This document shows, in pieces, positions 6,612 to 12,185 of a stretch of DNA of 12,185 nt; the stretch's first letter is position 1; each line of letters starts with the position of its first letter. The DNA comes from Bacteroidales bacterium. GTDB taxonomy: Bacteria > Bacteroidota > Bacteroidia > Bacteroidales > WRGA01. The notes under the pieces are model-generated. The model was given only the letters and a program-made list of their open reading frames with translations, had not been told where the DNA came from and made no database searches. A program made the position numbers and the translations under genes. Location of the stretch: NCBI GenBank assembly GCA_031279795.1, contig JAITHZ010000221.1:1-12185 (forward strand), given 5' to 3'.

Positions 6612-7568
6612 ATGATTCGATATTTGATACCTGATGATTACATGGCCGATCCGGCAGTTCATGTATTTAACGGTAAATTGTACATTTACCCATCGCACGA
6701 CCGCGAGAGCGGAATTCCGGAAAACGACAACGGCGATCATTTTGACATGCGCGACTATCACGTTTTTTCGATGGACGACGTCGAAGGCGCAGTAACTGAT
6801 CATGGCGTAATTCTGGACGTCGACGACATACCCTGGGCTGGACGCCAATTGTGGGATTGCGACGTGGCCTTCAAAAACGGCCGGTATTATCTCTACTTCC
6901 CGCTGAAAGACCGAACCGACATCTTCCGAATCGGCGTAGCCATTGCCGATCGTCCCGAAGGCCCGTTCACCCCGCAGCCCGCGCCGATAAAGGGAAGCTA
7001 CAGCATCGACCCTGCCATCCTCGACGACGGCGACGGAAACCACTACATGTATTTCGGCGGACTCTGGGGCGGACAGTTGCAACGTTACCGCAACAACCGC
7101 GCGATAGAATGTGGCGCCGAACCTGCCGAAAACGAACCGGCGCTTTCGGCACGGGTAGTAAGGCTTAGCGACAACATGCTGGAATTTGCCGAAGAACCGC
7201 GCGATGTAATTATCCTCGACGAAAACGGCGTCCCCTTGCTGGCTGGCGACCGCTCGCGCCGCTTCTTCGAGGCTTCGTGGATGCACAAATACAACGGCAA
7301 GTACTATTTCTCGTACTCTACCGGCGACACGCATCTGCTTTGCCATGCCATTGGCGACAGTCCATACGGTCCGTTTACATACAAAGGCGTGATTCTAACT
7401 CCCGTCACAGGCTGGACTACGCACCATGCCATTGTTGAATTTAAAGATAAATGGTATCTTTTTCATCACGACAGCGTGCCGTCGGGCGGAATCACCTGGC
7501 TGCGCAGCCTGAAAGTAACCGAATTGCACTACAATCCCGACGGGACAATTCAGACAGTTACAAATTGA
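6612..7568 (+). CDS. xynB: GH43 beta-xylosidase / alpha-L-arabinofuranosidase, cytoplasmic
   Basis: The 318-residue protein is a single five-bladed beta-propeller of glycoside hydrolase family 43 (inverting). Likely catalytic residues: Asp13 as base in YMADPAVHVFNGKLYIYPSHD, Asp133 as pKa modulator in SIDPAILDDGDG, and Glu220 as acid in FFEASWMHKYNGKYYF. There is no signal peptide and no C-terminal beta-sandwich, so it should act in the cytoplasm on xylobiose and short arabinoxylo-oligosaccharides brought in by the symporter of the same operon. It starts 10 bp after the GH10 stop, indicating coupled expression. It resembles the XynB type (GH43 subfamily 1 or close), but xylosidase and arabinofuranosidase cannot be told apart by reading alone. 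A hairpin follows the stop by 5 bp and probably ends the operon. Confidence 0.9.
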   Translation: MIRYLIPDDYMADPAVHVFNGKLYIYPSHDRESGIPENDNGDHFDMRDYHVFSMDDVEGAVTDHGVILDVDDIPWAGRQLWDCDVAFKNGRYYLYFPLKDRTDIFRIGVAIADRPEGPFTPQPAPIKGSYSIDPAILDDGDGNHYMYFGGLWGGQLQRYRNNRAIECGAEPAENEPALSARVVRLSDNMLEFAEEPRDVIILDENGVPLLAGDRSRRFFEASWMHKYNGKYYFSYSTGDTHLLCHAIGDSPYGPFTYKGVILTPVTGWTTHHAIVEFKDKWYLFHHDSVPSGGITWLRSLKVTELHYNPDGTIQTVTN

Positions 7569-7572
7569 CAGT

Positions 7573-7599
7573 CCTGAAAAAGAAAGAACTTTTTTCAGG
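7573..7599 (+). terminator. Probable hairpin terminator of the symporter-xylanase-GH43 operon
   Basis: CCTGAAAAA (7573-7581) pairs perfectly with TTTTTCAGG (7591-7599) around a 9-base loop, 5 bp after the GH43 stop. The T-tract is in the 3' arm and no clean T-run follows, so it is not a textbook terminator. The position at the end of the block and before the next promoter supports the call. Confidence 0.55.
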
Positions 7600-7666
7600 G
7601 TAATGCGGTTTTAACTGTGCTTTTATTTTTGCTATTTAAAAGAAACACTTTTATTGTTTTTCGCTA

Positions 7667-7694
7667 TTTGTTGAAAGCATTTTTTGTATCTTTG
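7667..7694 (+). promoter_or_regulatory. Promoter of the AAA ATPase gene (TATCTTTG box)
   Basis: TATCTTTG at 7687-7694 matches the TAnnTTTG -7 element exactly. TTTG at 7667-7670 is a possible -33 element, but the 16-base spacer is shorter than the usual 19-21. Transcription would begin near 7700, about 30 bases before the ATG at 7733. Confidence 0.6.
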
Positions 7695-7732
7695 CGCTTC
7701 GATACGTCCAATGTAATACAAAAAATATTTTT

Positions 7733-8920
7733 ATGGACAGCTTAGTAAAAATTTATCTGCGGTTATTGCAGGAAACAGATGCAAAAACGTTTCGTTACCT
7801 CTATCCGAATATTGATTGGAACGAGCGTTGCATTGCCATTATCGGCGCCAAAGGTGTGGGAAAAACTACAATGCTGCTTCAGCACATAAAAACGACTTTT
7901 GCAAACAAAACCGAAGCGTTATTTGTGAGTTTGGACAATACATGGTTTGCAAATCATAACATTTTTGATTTGGCGGACGAGTTTTATATGAACGGCGGAA
8001 CTCACTTGTTTTTAGATGAAATCCACCATTATCCAAATTGGGCTACGGAAATTAAAAATATTTACGACAGTTTTCCCAAACTGAAAATAGTGTTTACCGG
8101 TTCTTCGCTTTTGCAAATTTACAAATCAACGGCTGACCTGTCGAGAAGAGTTGTGTATGAAAAATTGGAAGGCTTGTCTTTCAGAGAGTTTTTGAAGTTT
8201 GAAAAAACAGGCGATTTTCCCGTGTTTTCCATAGATGAAATTGTTGATAATCATCAAAATATAGCTTTTCAAATCACGGAAAATATAAGAATAATGCCAT
8301 TGTTCAGAAAATATTTGAAAAACGGCTATTATTTGTTTTATAAAGAGGGGTTGAAAAAATATGAAATAAAGTTGCGGGAAGCGATAAATAATGTGATTGA
8401 CGTTGATATTCCCGCCATTGAGAATATTGAATTTGAATCACGTTACAAGTTAAAAAAATTATTGGCGATTCTTTCAACATTAGTTCCTTATACGCCGAAA
8501 ATCACTGATTTAGCCACAGCGATCGACACTAACAGGAATAACACCGTCAAGTATTTATCTTTACTGGCAAATGCGAAGTTGTTGAATCTGGTATCGTATA
8601 AGAACAAAACAATTGGCAATTTAACAAAGCCGGACAAGGTTTTACTCAATAACACCAATCTGTCGTACATATTCGGAGATAATGCAAACATCGGCAATGT
8701 AAGAGAAACTTTTTTTGTTAATCAGTTTAATGCCGTTACAAATGTCATACTTGCTCCACAGGGCGATTTTATTGTAGATAAATACACTTTTGAAGTGGGT
8801 GGCAAAAACAAAACGTTTGACCAAATTAAAGACCTTCCGAACAGTTTTATCGTTGCCGATGATATCGAAATCGGATACAAAAATAAAATCCCGCTTTGGT
8901 TGTTTGGAATGTTGTATTGA
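7733..8920 (+). CDS. AAA_14/DUF4143-type ATPase, function unknown
   Basis: The 395-residue protein is soluble, with no signal or membrane segment. The N-terminal P-loop domain has Walker A GAKGVGKTT (residues 38-46), Walker B HLFLDEIHHYPNW (from His91, acidic pair D95/E96) and a sensor strand KIVFTGSS (118-125), followed by LEGLSFREFL, typical of this family. The middle (about 240-310) looks like a winged-helix segment. The end carries GDFIV (Asp345) and FEVGGK (Glu354, Lys358), which resemble the remains of a PD-(D/E)xK nuclease-like core as seen in DUF4143 domains; activity is doubtful. Such ATPases are common, often multi-copy and uncharacterised in Bacteroidales. It is a single-gene unit with its own promoter and is visibly more A/T-rich than the sugar-enzyme genes, which may mean separate acquisition. 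Its ATP binding is well supported; its task is not. Confidence 0.85.
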   Translation: MDSLVKIYLRLLQETDAKTFRYLYPNIDWNERCIAIIGAKGVGKTTMLLQHIKTTFANKTEALFVSLDNTWFANHNIFDLADEFYMNGGTHLFLDEIHHYPNWATEIKNIYDSFPKLKIVFTGSSLLQIYKSTADLSRRVVYEKLEGLSFREFLKFEKTGDFPVFSIDEIVDNHQNIAFQITENIRIMPLFRKYLKNGYYLFYKEGLKKYEIKLREAINNVIDVDIPAIENIEFESRYKLKKLLAILSTLVPYTPKITDLATAIDTNRNNTVKYLSLLANAKLLNLVSYKNKTIGNLTKPDKVLLNNTNLSYIFGDNANIGNVRETFFVNQFNAVTNVILAPQGDFIVDKYTFEVGGKNKTFDQIKDLPNSFIVADDIEIGYKNKIPLWLFGMLY

Positions 8921-8930
8921 AAATGTCAAT

Positions 8931-8938
8931 TATCTTTG
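8931..8938 (+). promoter_or_regulatory. Promoter -7 box of the rRNA methyltransferase gene
   Basis: TATCTTTG stands 10 bp after the ATPase stop and 34 bp before the ATG at 8973, an exact -7 element. Upstream, TTTG at 8903-8906 and TTG at 8912-8914 are possible -33 elements with spacers of 24 and 16, neither ideal. They lie inside the end of the ATPase gene. Confidence 0.55.
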
Positions 8939-8972
8939 CCCGTAGTTCACATAAGAGTCAAATACTGTCTTC

Positions 8973-10304
8973 ATGCAATTGCCAGTTGAATTTTTATTGT
9001 TTGCCAAACGTTTTTTTGCCAGTGAATACAACAGTTTTCTGCAGGCGCTTGCTTTGTCTCCGCCTGTTTCCGTCAGAATTAACAGACAGAAAAACACCGT
9101 TCCTCCAACGAGCAATCCGACGCCATGGTGCAGCGCAGGTTATTACCTTGAGCAGCGTCCGGCGTTTATTTTCGACCCGCTGTTTCATGCCGGATGCTAT
9201 TATGTACAAGAAGCTTCGTCGATGTTTTTGGAGCAAGCTATTCAGCAGTACGTCCATCATCCGGTTCGCGTGCTGGACGCTTGTGCAGCGCCAGGCGGAA
9301 AATCAACGCATCTGCTGTCGCTCTTGCCCGAAGGCAGTTTGCTGGTGGCCAATGAAGTAATTCGCTCCCGCGCTGGAATTTTGGCCGAAAATATTGCCAA
9401 ATGGGGGTGTGCCAATGTGACGGTTACAGCGAACGATCCGGCTGATTTTTGCCGCTTGCCGGATTTTTTTGACGTAGTGCTGGTCGACGCTCCCTGTTCT
9501 GGCGAAGGTATGTTTCGCAAAGACGCTGCAACAGTAGCTCAATGGTCGCCGAAAAACGTGCAGCTGTGCGCCGAACGCCAGCAGCGCATACTGGCCGCCT
9601 GCTGGAAATGTCTGAAGCCTGGCGGTATGCTGATATACAGCACCTGCACCTACAATACTGCCGAAAACGAGGAAAATATCGACTGGCTTCTCCGCACTTT
9701 TCATGCCGTTCTGCTGCCGTTGAATTTTCCGGCAGAATGGGGCGTCTCCTCACCGGTTTATCCTGCCGTTTACCGCTTTTTTCCACACAAGGTACAGGGC
9801 GAAGGTTTTTCGCTCGCGGTCGTGCAAAAGCCGATTGACGATACGGACATTTTTCTTGCGGACAAACCACGGAAATATAAATTTCAACCGTTGCCTGTCA
9901 ATTGGATAAGAAATAAGGATGAATTTATCACGGAACAAAACGGCAACTGCATAACAGTTTTTCCTGTAGCCACTTATGCCGAATGTCAGCAAATAAGGAA
10001 ACATCTTCGCGTCGTCACATCCGGCATTCCAATCGCTGTGATAAACCGAAAGGATATATCTCCCACCCCGCAGCTGGCTTTGTCGGTTCACTTGAACAAA
10101 TCGGCATTTGTGTGTTTCGAGGCAGATTTGCATACGGCAATCGCATACCTTCGCCGAGAAGCTATCGCATTGCCAGCCAACATGGAACGAGGATATATCC
10201 TGATAACATACAACGAAACAGCATTGGGATTCGTAAAAAATACCGGCACGCGCGGCAATAATTTGTATCCACTGGAATGGCGCATCAAAAAGATGAATAA
10301 TTGA
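8973..10304 (+). CDS. rsmF: RsmF/NOL1-NOP2-Sun family rRNA cytosine-C5 methyltransferase
   Basis: The 443-residue cytoplasmic enzyme moves a methyl group from S-adenosylmethionine to C5 of a cytosine, most likely in 16S rRNA as in E. coli RsmF (YebU). The N-terminal part (about 1-90) ends in the family segment YYVQEASSMF. SAM binding is shown by LDACAAPGGKSTHL (Asp102 region). VLVDAPCSGEGMFRKD holds Cys175, the cysteine needed for product release, and YSTCTYNTAENE holds Cys225, the nucleophile. The C-terminal third carries the RsmF-type extension and a PUA-like end with KNTGTRGNNLYPLEWRIK. Length is close to family members of about 450-480 residues. It has its own TATCTTTG box and a hairpin after the stop, so it seems to be transcribed alone. 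Enzyme class is certain; the exact target base is inferred. Confidence 0.9.
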   Translation: MQLPVEFLLFAKRFFASEYNSFLQALALSPPVSVRINRQKNTVPPTSNPTPWCSAGYYLEQRPAFIFDPLFHAGCYYVQEASSMFLEQAIQQYVHHPVRVLDACAAPGGKSTHLLSLLPEGSLLVANEVIRSRAGILAENIAKWGCANVTVTANDPADFCRLPDFFDVVLVDAPCSGEGMFRKDAATVAQWSPKNVQLCAERQQRILAACWKCLKPGGMLIYSTCTYNTAENEENIDWLLRTFHAVLLPLNFPAEWGVSSPVYPAVYRFFPHKVQGEGFSLAVVQKPIDDTDIFLADKPRKYKFQPLPVNWIRNKDEFITEQNGNCITVFPVATYAECQQIRKHLRVVTSGIPIAVINRKDISPTPQLALSVHLNKSAFVCFEADLHTAIAYLRREAIALPANMERGYILITYNETALGFVKNTGTRGNNLYPLEWRIKKMNN

Positions 10305-10328
10305 AGACATTTTTAGACAGTTACAAAC

Positions 10329-10356
10329 GGGAAAATTATTTAAAAATATTTTTCCC
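10329..10356 (+). terminator. Possible hairpin terminator after the methyltransferase gene
   Basis: GGGAAAA (10329-10335) pairs with TTTTCCC (10350-10356). The 14 bases between are themselves nearly self-complementary (TATT/AATA), giving a long imperfect AT-rich palindrome 25 bp after the stop. TTAATTAAAAAG follows instead of a T-run. It overlaps the expected -33 position of the next promoter and could equally be part of that control region. Confidence 0.35.
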
Positions 10357-10371
10357 TTAATTAAAAAGCGT

Positions 10372-10379
10372 TATCTTTG
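10372..10379 (+). promoter_or_regulatory. Promoter -7 box of the ABC export operon
   Basis: TATCTTTG is an exact TAnnTTTG element. The region about 20 bases upstream is T-rich (around 10347-10353) but has no TTTG. A start near 10385 would leave a leader of about 100 bases before the ATG at 10484, the longest in the window. I see no riboswitch or clear stable structure in that leader. Confidence 0.55.
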
Positions 10380-10483
10380 CGATTGTAAGTTAATTGAGAT
10401 AGTTTAATAGAATAATATCTTGAAAATAAGTTATTTATTTACGATGTTAATTAATTATTCACTGTGGTCTTAGGTTAAAAAAT

Positions 10484-11395
10484 ATGATTTCAGTAAACAG
10501 CATACAAAAAACATACGGAAAAAAGACACGAATAACGGCGCTAAACAACATCAGTTTTGAAGTGGATCGAGGTGAAATTTATGGAATTATCGGTCCAGAT
10601 GGCGCAGGTAAAACTACCCTTTTCCGGATACTGACTACCTTGCTTCTGGCCAACAGCGGAACAGCTTTTGTCGATGGATTGGACGTGGTGAAAGATTATC
10701 GCCAAATACGGAAACGAATCGGATATATGCCTGGCAAATTCTCTCTGTATCAAGACTTGACGGTGGAAGAAAATCTGTCGTTTTTTGCATCAGTTTTTAA
10801 TACAACGATTGCTGAAAACTACGATTTGGTAAAAGACATTTACGGACAGATAGAACCATTTAAGAATCGTCTGGCAGGAAAATTGTCGGGAGGAATGAAA
10901 CAAAAACTGGCGCTAAGCTGTGCGCTGATTCACAAGCCTGTCGTGTTGTTTTTGGACGAACCGACAACGGGTGTTGATCCCGTTTCGCGGAAAGAATTTT
11001 GGGAAATGCTGCAACGGCTGAAAGAACAGCATATTACCATTCTTGTCTCAACGCCTTATATGGATGAAGCTACACGTTGTGATCGTATTGCACTGATTCA
11101 GAATGGAGTATTTCTGCAGGTTGATACACCCAACCATATCACCGAACATTTTACGGAAAAGCTCCTGTCGGTACAAAGCGATCGCATGTATCAGTTGTTG
11201 AATGACTTGCGCACACATCCGCAAATAAAGTCGTGTTTTACATTCGGCGCTGTGCATCACATAACTGTTCAGCCTGATTTGCTGCTCGAAACATTGCACG
11301 ATTTTCTGGCCGCAAAAGGACATACCTGTATTGAAATCAAGGAAATACAACCATGTATTGAGGATTGTTTCATGCAATTGACAATAGCGAAATAA
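10484..11395 (+). CDS. ABC-2 exporter ATPase, like the N-terminal half of YbhF; degenerate ATP site
   Basis: The 303-residue ATP-binding subunit probably belongs to a drug or metabolite exporter of the YbhFSR type. Motifs: Walker A GPDGAGKTT (37-45), signature LSGGMKQK (134-141), Walker B VVLFLDEPTTGVDP with catalytic Glu159, and the D-loop. Two residues differ from a working ABC ATPase: the Q-loop reads YMPGKFSLY, with Gly84 where Gln is expected, and the H-loop reads STPYMDEA, with Pro191 (codon 11054-11056) in place of His. A C-terminal extension of about 90 residues follows the core. It heads an operon: the second ATPase starts 25 bp after its stop and a likely permease follows. In E. coli the two ATPases are fused in YbhF; here they are separate. 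No HlyD-type partner gene lies directly upstream. Confidence 0.9.
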   Translation: MISVNSIQKTYGKKTRITALNNISFEVDRGEIYGIIGPDGAGKTTLFRILTTLLLANSGTAFVDGLDVVKDYRQIRKRIGYMPGKFSLYQDLTVEENLSFFASVFNTTIAENYDLVKDIYGQIEPFKNRLAGKLSGGMKQKLALSCALIHKPVVLFLDEPTTGVDPVSRKEFWEMLQRLKEQHITILVSTPYMDEATRCDRIALIQNGVFLQVDTPNHITEHFTEKLLSVQSDRMYQLLNDLRTHPQIKSCFTFGAVHHITVQPDLLLETLHDFLAAKGHTCIEIKEIQPCIEDCFMQLTIAK

Positions 11396-11420
11396 TTAAT
11401 ATTAACTTTTAAAAATAAAA

Positions 11421-12137
11421 ATGGTCATTTATACCAGCAATCTGACAAAACGTTTTGGCAGTTTTACGGCTGTCGATCGCATTTCGTTCCAGGTAGAACG
11501 TGGTGAAATATTCGGGTTTCTTGGCGCAAACGGAGCCGGAAAAACCACAGCCATGCAAATGCTGTGCGGTCTGAGCCGTCCAACATCAGGCGAAGGCAGT
11601 GTTGCCGGATTCGATATCAGTCGGCAAGCCGAAAAAGTGAAAAAACACATTGGATATATGAGTCAGAAATTTTCGTTGTACGAAGACCTGAAAGTTTGGG
11701 AAAACATGCGACTGTTTGGTGGCATCTATGGCATAAACAGTAAACAGATAGCGCTGAAAACCAATGAAATTTTAAATGAACTTGAGCTTGAAAGAGAACG
11801 GAATACGCTGGTTCGTGAACTGCCGCTGGGGTGGAAACAAAAGTTGGCATTTTCCGTATCGGTGTTTCATGAACCGCAAATCGTATTTCTGGACGAACCC
11901 ACTGGTGGCGTTGATCCTGCTACACGACGACAGTTTTGGGAATTGATATATCGTGCTGCTGACAAAGGAATTACAGTATTTGTTACCACGCATTACATGG
12001 ATGAAGCCGAATATTGTCAGCGTGTGTCAATCATGGTCGACGGGAAAATAGAAGCGCTTGATACTCCGAAAAACCTGAAACAACAGTTTCGTGCTGCAAG
12101 TATGGAACATGTTTTTCAACTGCTGGCAAGAAAATGA
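11421..12137 (+). CDS. ABC-2 exporter ATPase, like the C-terminal half of YbhF; altered signature motif
   Basis: The 238-residue ATP-binding subunit is probably the partner of the ATPase encoded just upstream. Walker A is GANGAGKTT (35-43), the Q-loop YMSQKFSLY keeps Gln82, Walker B is IVFLDEPTGGVDP with Glu159, and the H-loop TTHYMDEAE keeps His191. The signature is LPLGWKQK (134-141) instead of LSGG, a change I recall as usual in the second ATPase of YbhF/RbbA-type pairs. It ends soon after the core (KIEALDTPKNLKQQF), without the long extension of its partner. Homodimers would lack a good signature, so pairing with the upstream ATPase is expected. The start has the A-rich leader typical here. 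Confidence 0.92.
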   Translation: MVIYTSNLTKRFGSFTAVDRISFQVERGEIFGFLGANGAGKTTAMQMLCGLSRPTSGEGSVAGFDISRQAEKVKKHIGYMSQKFSLYEDLKVWENMRLFGGIYGINSKQIALKTNEILNELELERERNTLVRELPLGWKQKLAFSVSVFHEPQIVFLDEPTGGVDPATRRQFWELIYRAADKGITVFVTTHYMDEAEYCQRVSIMVDGKIEALDTPKNLKQQFRAASMEHVFQLLARK

Positions 12138-12167
12138 GATGGTTAGGGAATTAAAAAATTAATTAAA

Positions 12168-12185
12168 ATGAAATCGATTATCACA
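12168..12185 (+). CDS. Start of the next gene, probable ABC-2 permease (3' end beyond the window)
   Basis: Only six codons are visible (MKSIIT), 30 bp after the second ATPase, with an A/T-rich leader ending TTAAAATG. The position and the MKSII-like beginning suit the membrane subunit (YbhS/YbhR type) that normally follows such ATPases. This rests on context; six residues cannot identify a family. Confidence 0.5.

Noticed and set aside
6591..7346. 251-codon open frame on the minus strand
   Set aside because: It is the mirror of the GH43 gene, whose three catalytic positions are all on the + strand; no domain is recognisable in the reverse reading.
10380..10483. Riboswitch or attenuator in the about 100-base leader of the ABC operon
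   Set aside because: The stretch is A/T-rich with only short TTAATTAA-type self-complementarity, and I found no conserved aptamer pattern or stable stem followed by a T-run.

Overview
The window looks like a chromosomal segment of a Bacteroidales-type bacterium (phylum Bacteroidota). The grounds are the -7 boxes of the TAnnTTTG type (three are exactly TATCTTTG), A-rich leaders with no clear Shine-Dalgarno before most starts, a xylanase whose catalytic domain appears to be interrupted by carbohydrate-binding modules, and a symporter-xylanase-GH43 order that resembles, from memory, the xynD-xynA-xynB cluster of Prevotella bryantii. The genus cannot be read from the sequence.

Bases 1-7568 are a xylan-degradation region, all on the + strand. 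It opens inside a large secreted GH10 endoxylanase, of which two CBM4/9-like modules (the first cut by the window edge) and the C-terminal catalytic part are visible. Next comes an exported SGNH esterase of the sialate O-acetylesterase type, probably an acetyl-xylan esterase. A 180-bp gap with four about 20-bp direct repeats and a likely promoter leads to a second block: a GPH-type sugar:cation symporter, a compact GH10 lipoprotein and a cytoplasmic GH43 enzyme, closed by a hairpin terminator-like structure. The logic is extracellular cutting of xylan, removal of acetyl groups, uptake of short xylo-oligosaccharides, and cytoplasmic release of xylose or arabinose. No SusC/SusD pair is in the window; if present it lies upstream.

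Between the symporter and the GH10 lipoprotein is an unusual 306-bp spacer. It holds a 12-unit heptanucleotide array and a 5-unit array in inverted orientation, which flank an unlisted 58-codon ORF containing four 21-bp (seven-codon) repeats. The left array supplies the symporter's stop codon and the right array supplies the small ORF's stop codon.

Bases 7569-12185 are unrelated to xylan. They hold a single AT-rich AAA ATPase gene of the AAA_14/DUF4143 type, an RsmF-like rRNA m5C methyltransferase, and the start of an ABC-2 export operon (two separate ATPases matching the halves of YbhF, then the first codons of a probable permease). Each of the three units has its own TATCTTTG box. The two ATPases show complementary loss of ATPase motifs, which predicts a heterodimer with one working ATP site.

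Other points of interest are a perfect 14-bp hairpin with a C(TTCG)G loop inside the esterase's signal-peptide codons, the 20-bp promoter-proximal repeats, and the GH10 domain split by CBMs. No tRNA, rRNA, CRISPR array, insertion sequence or phage gene was recognised.
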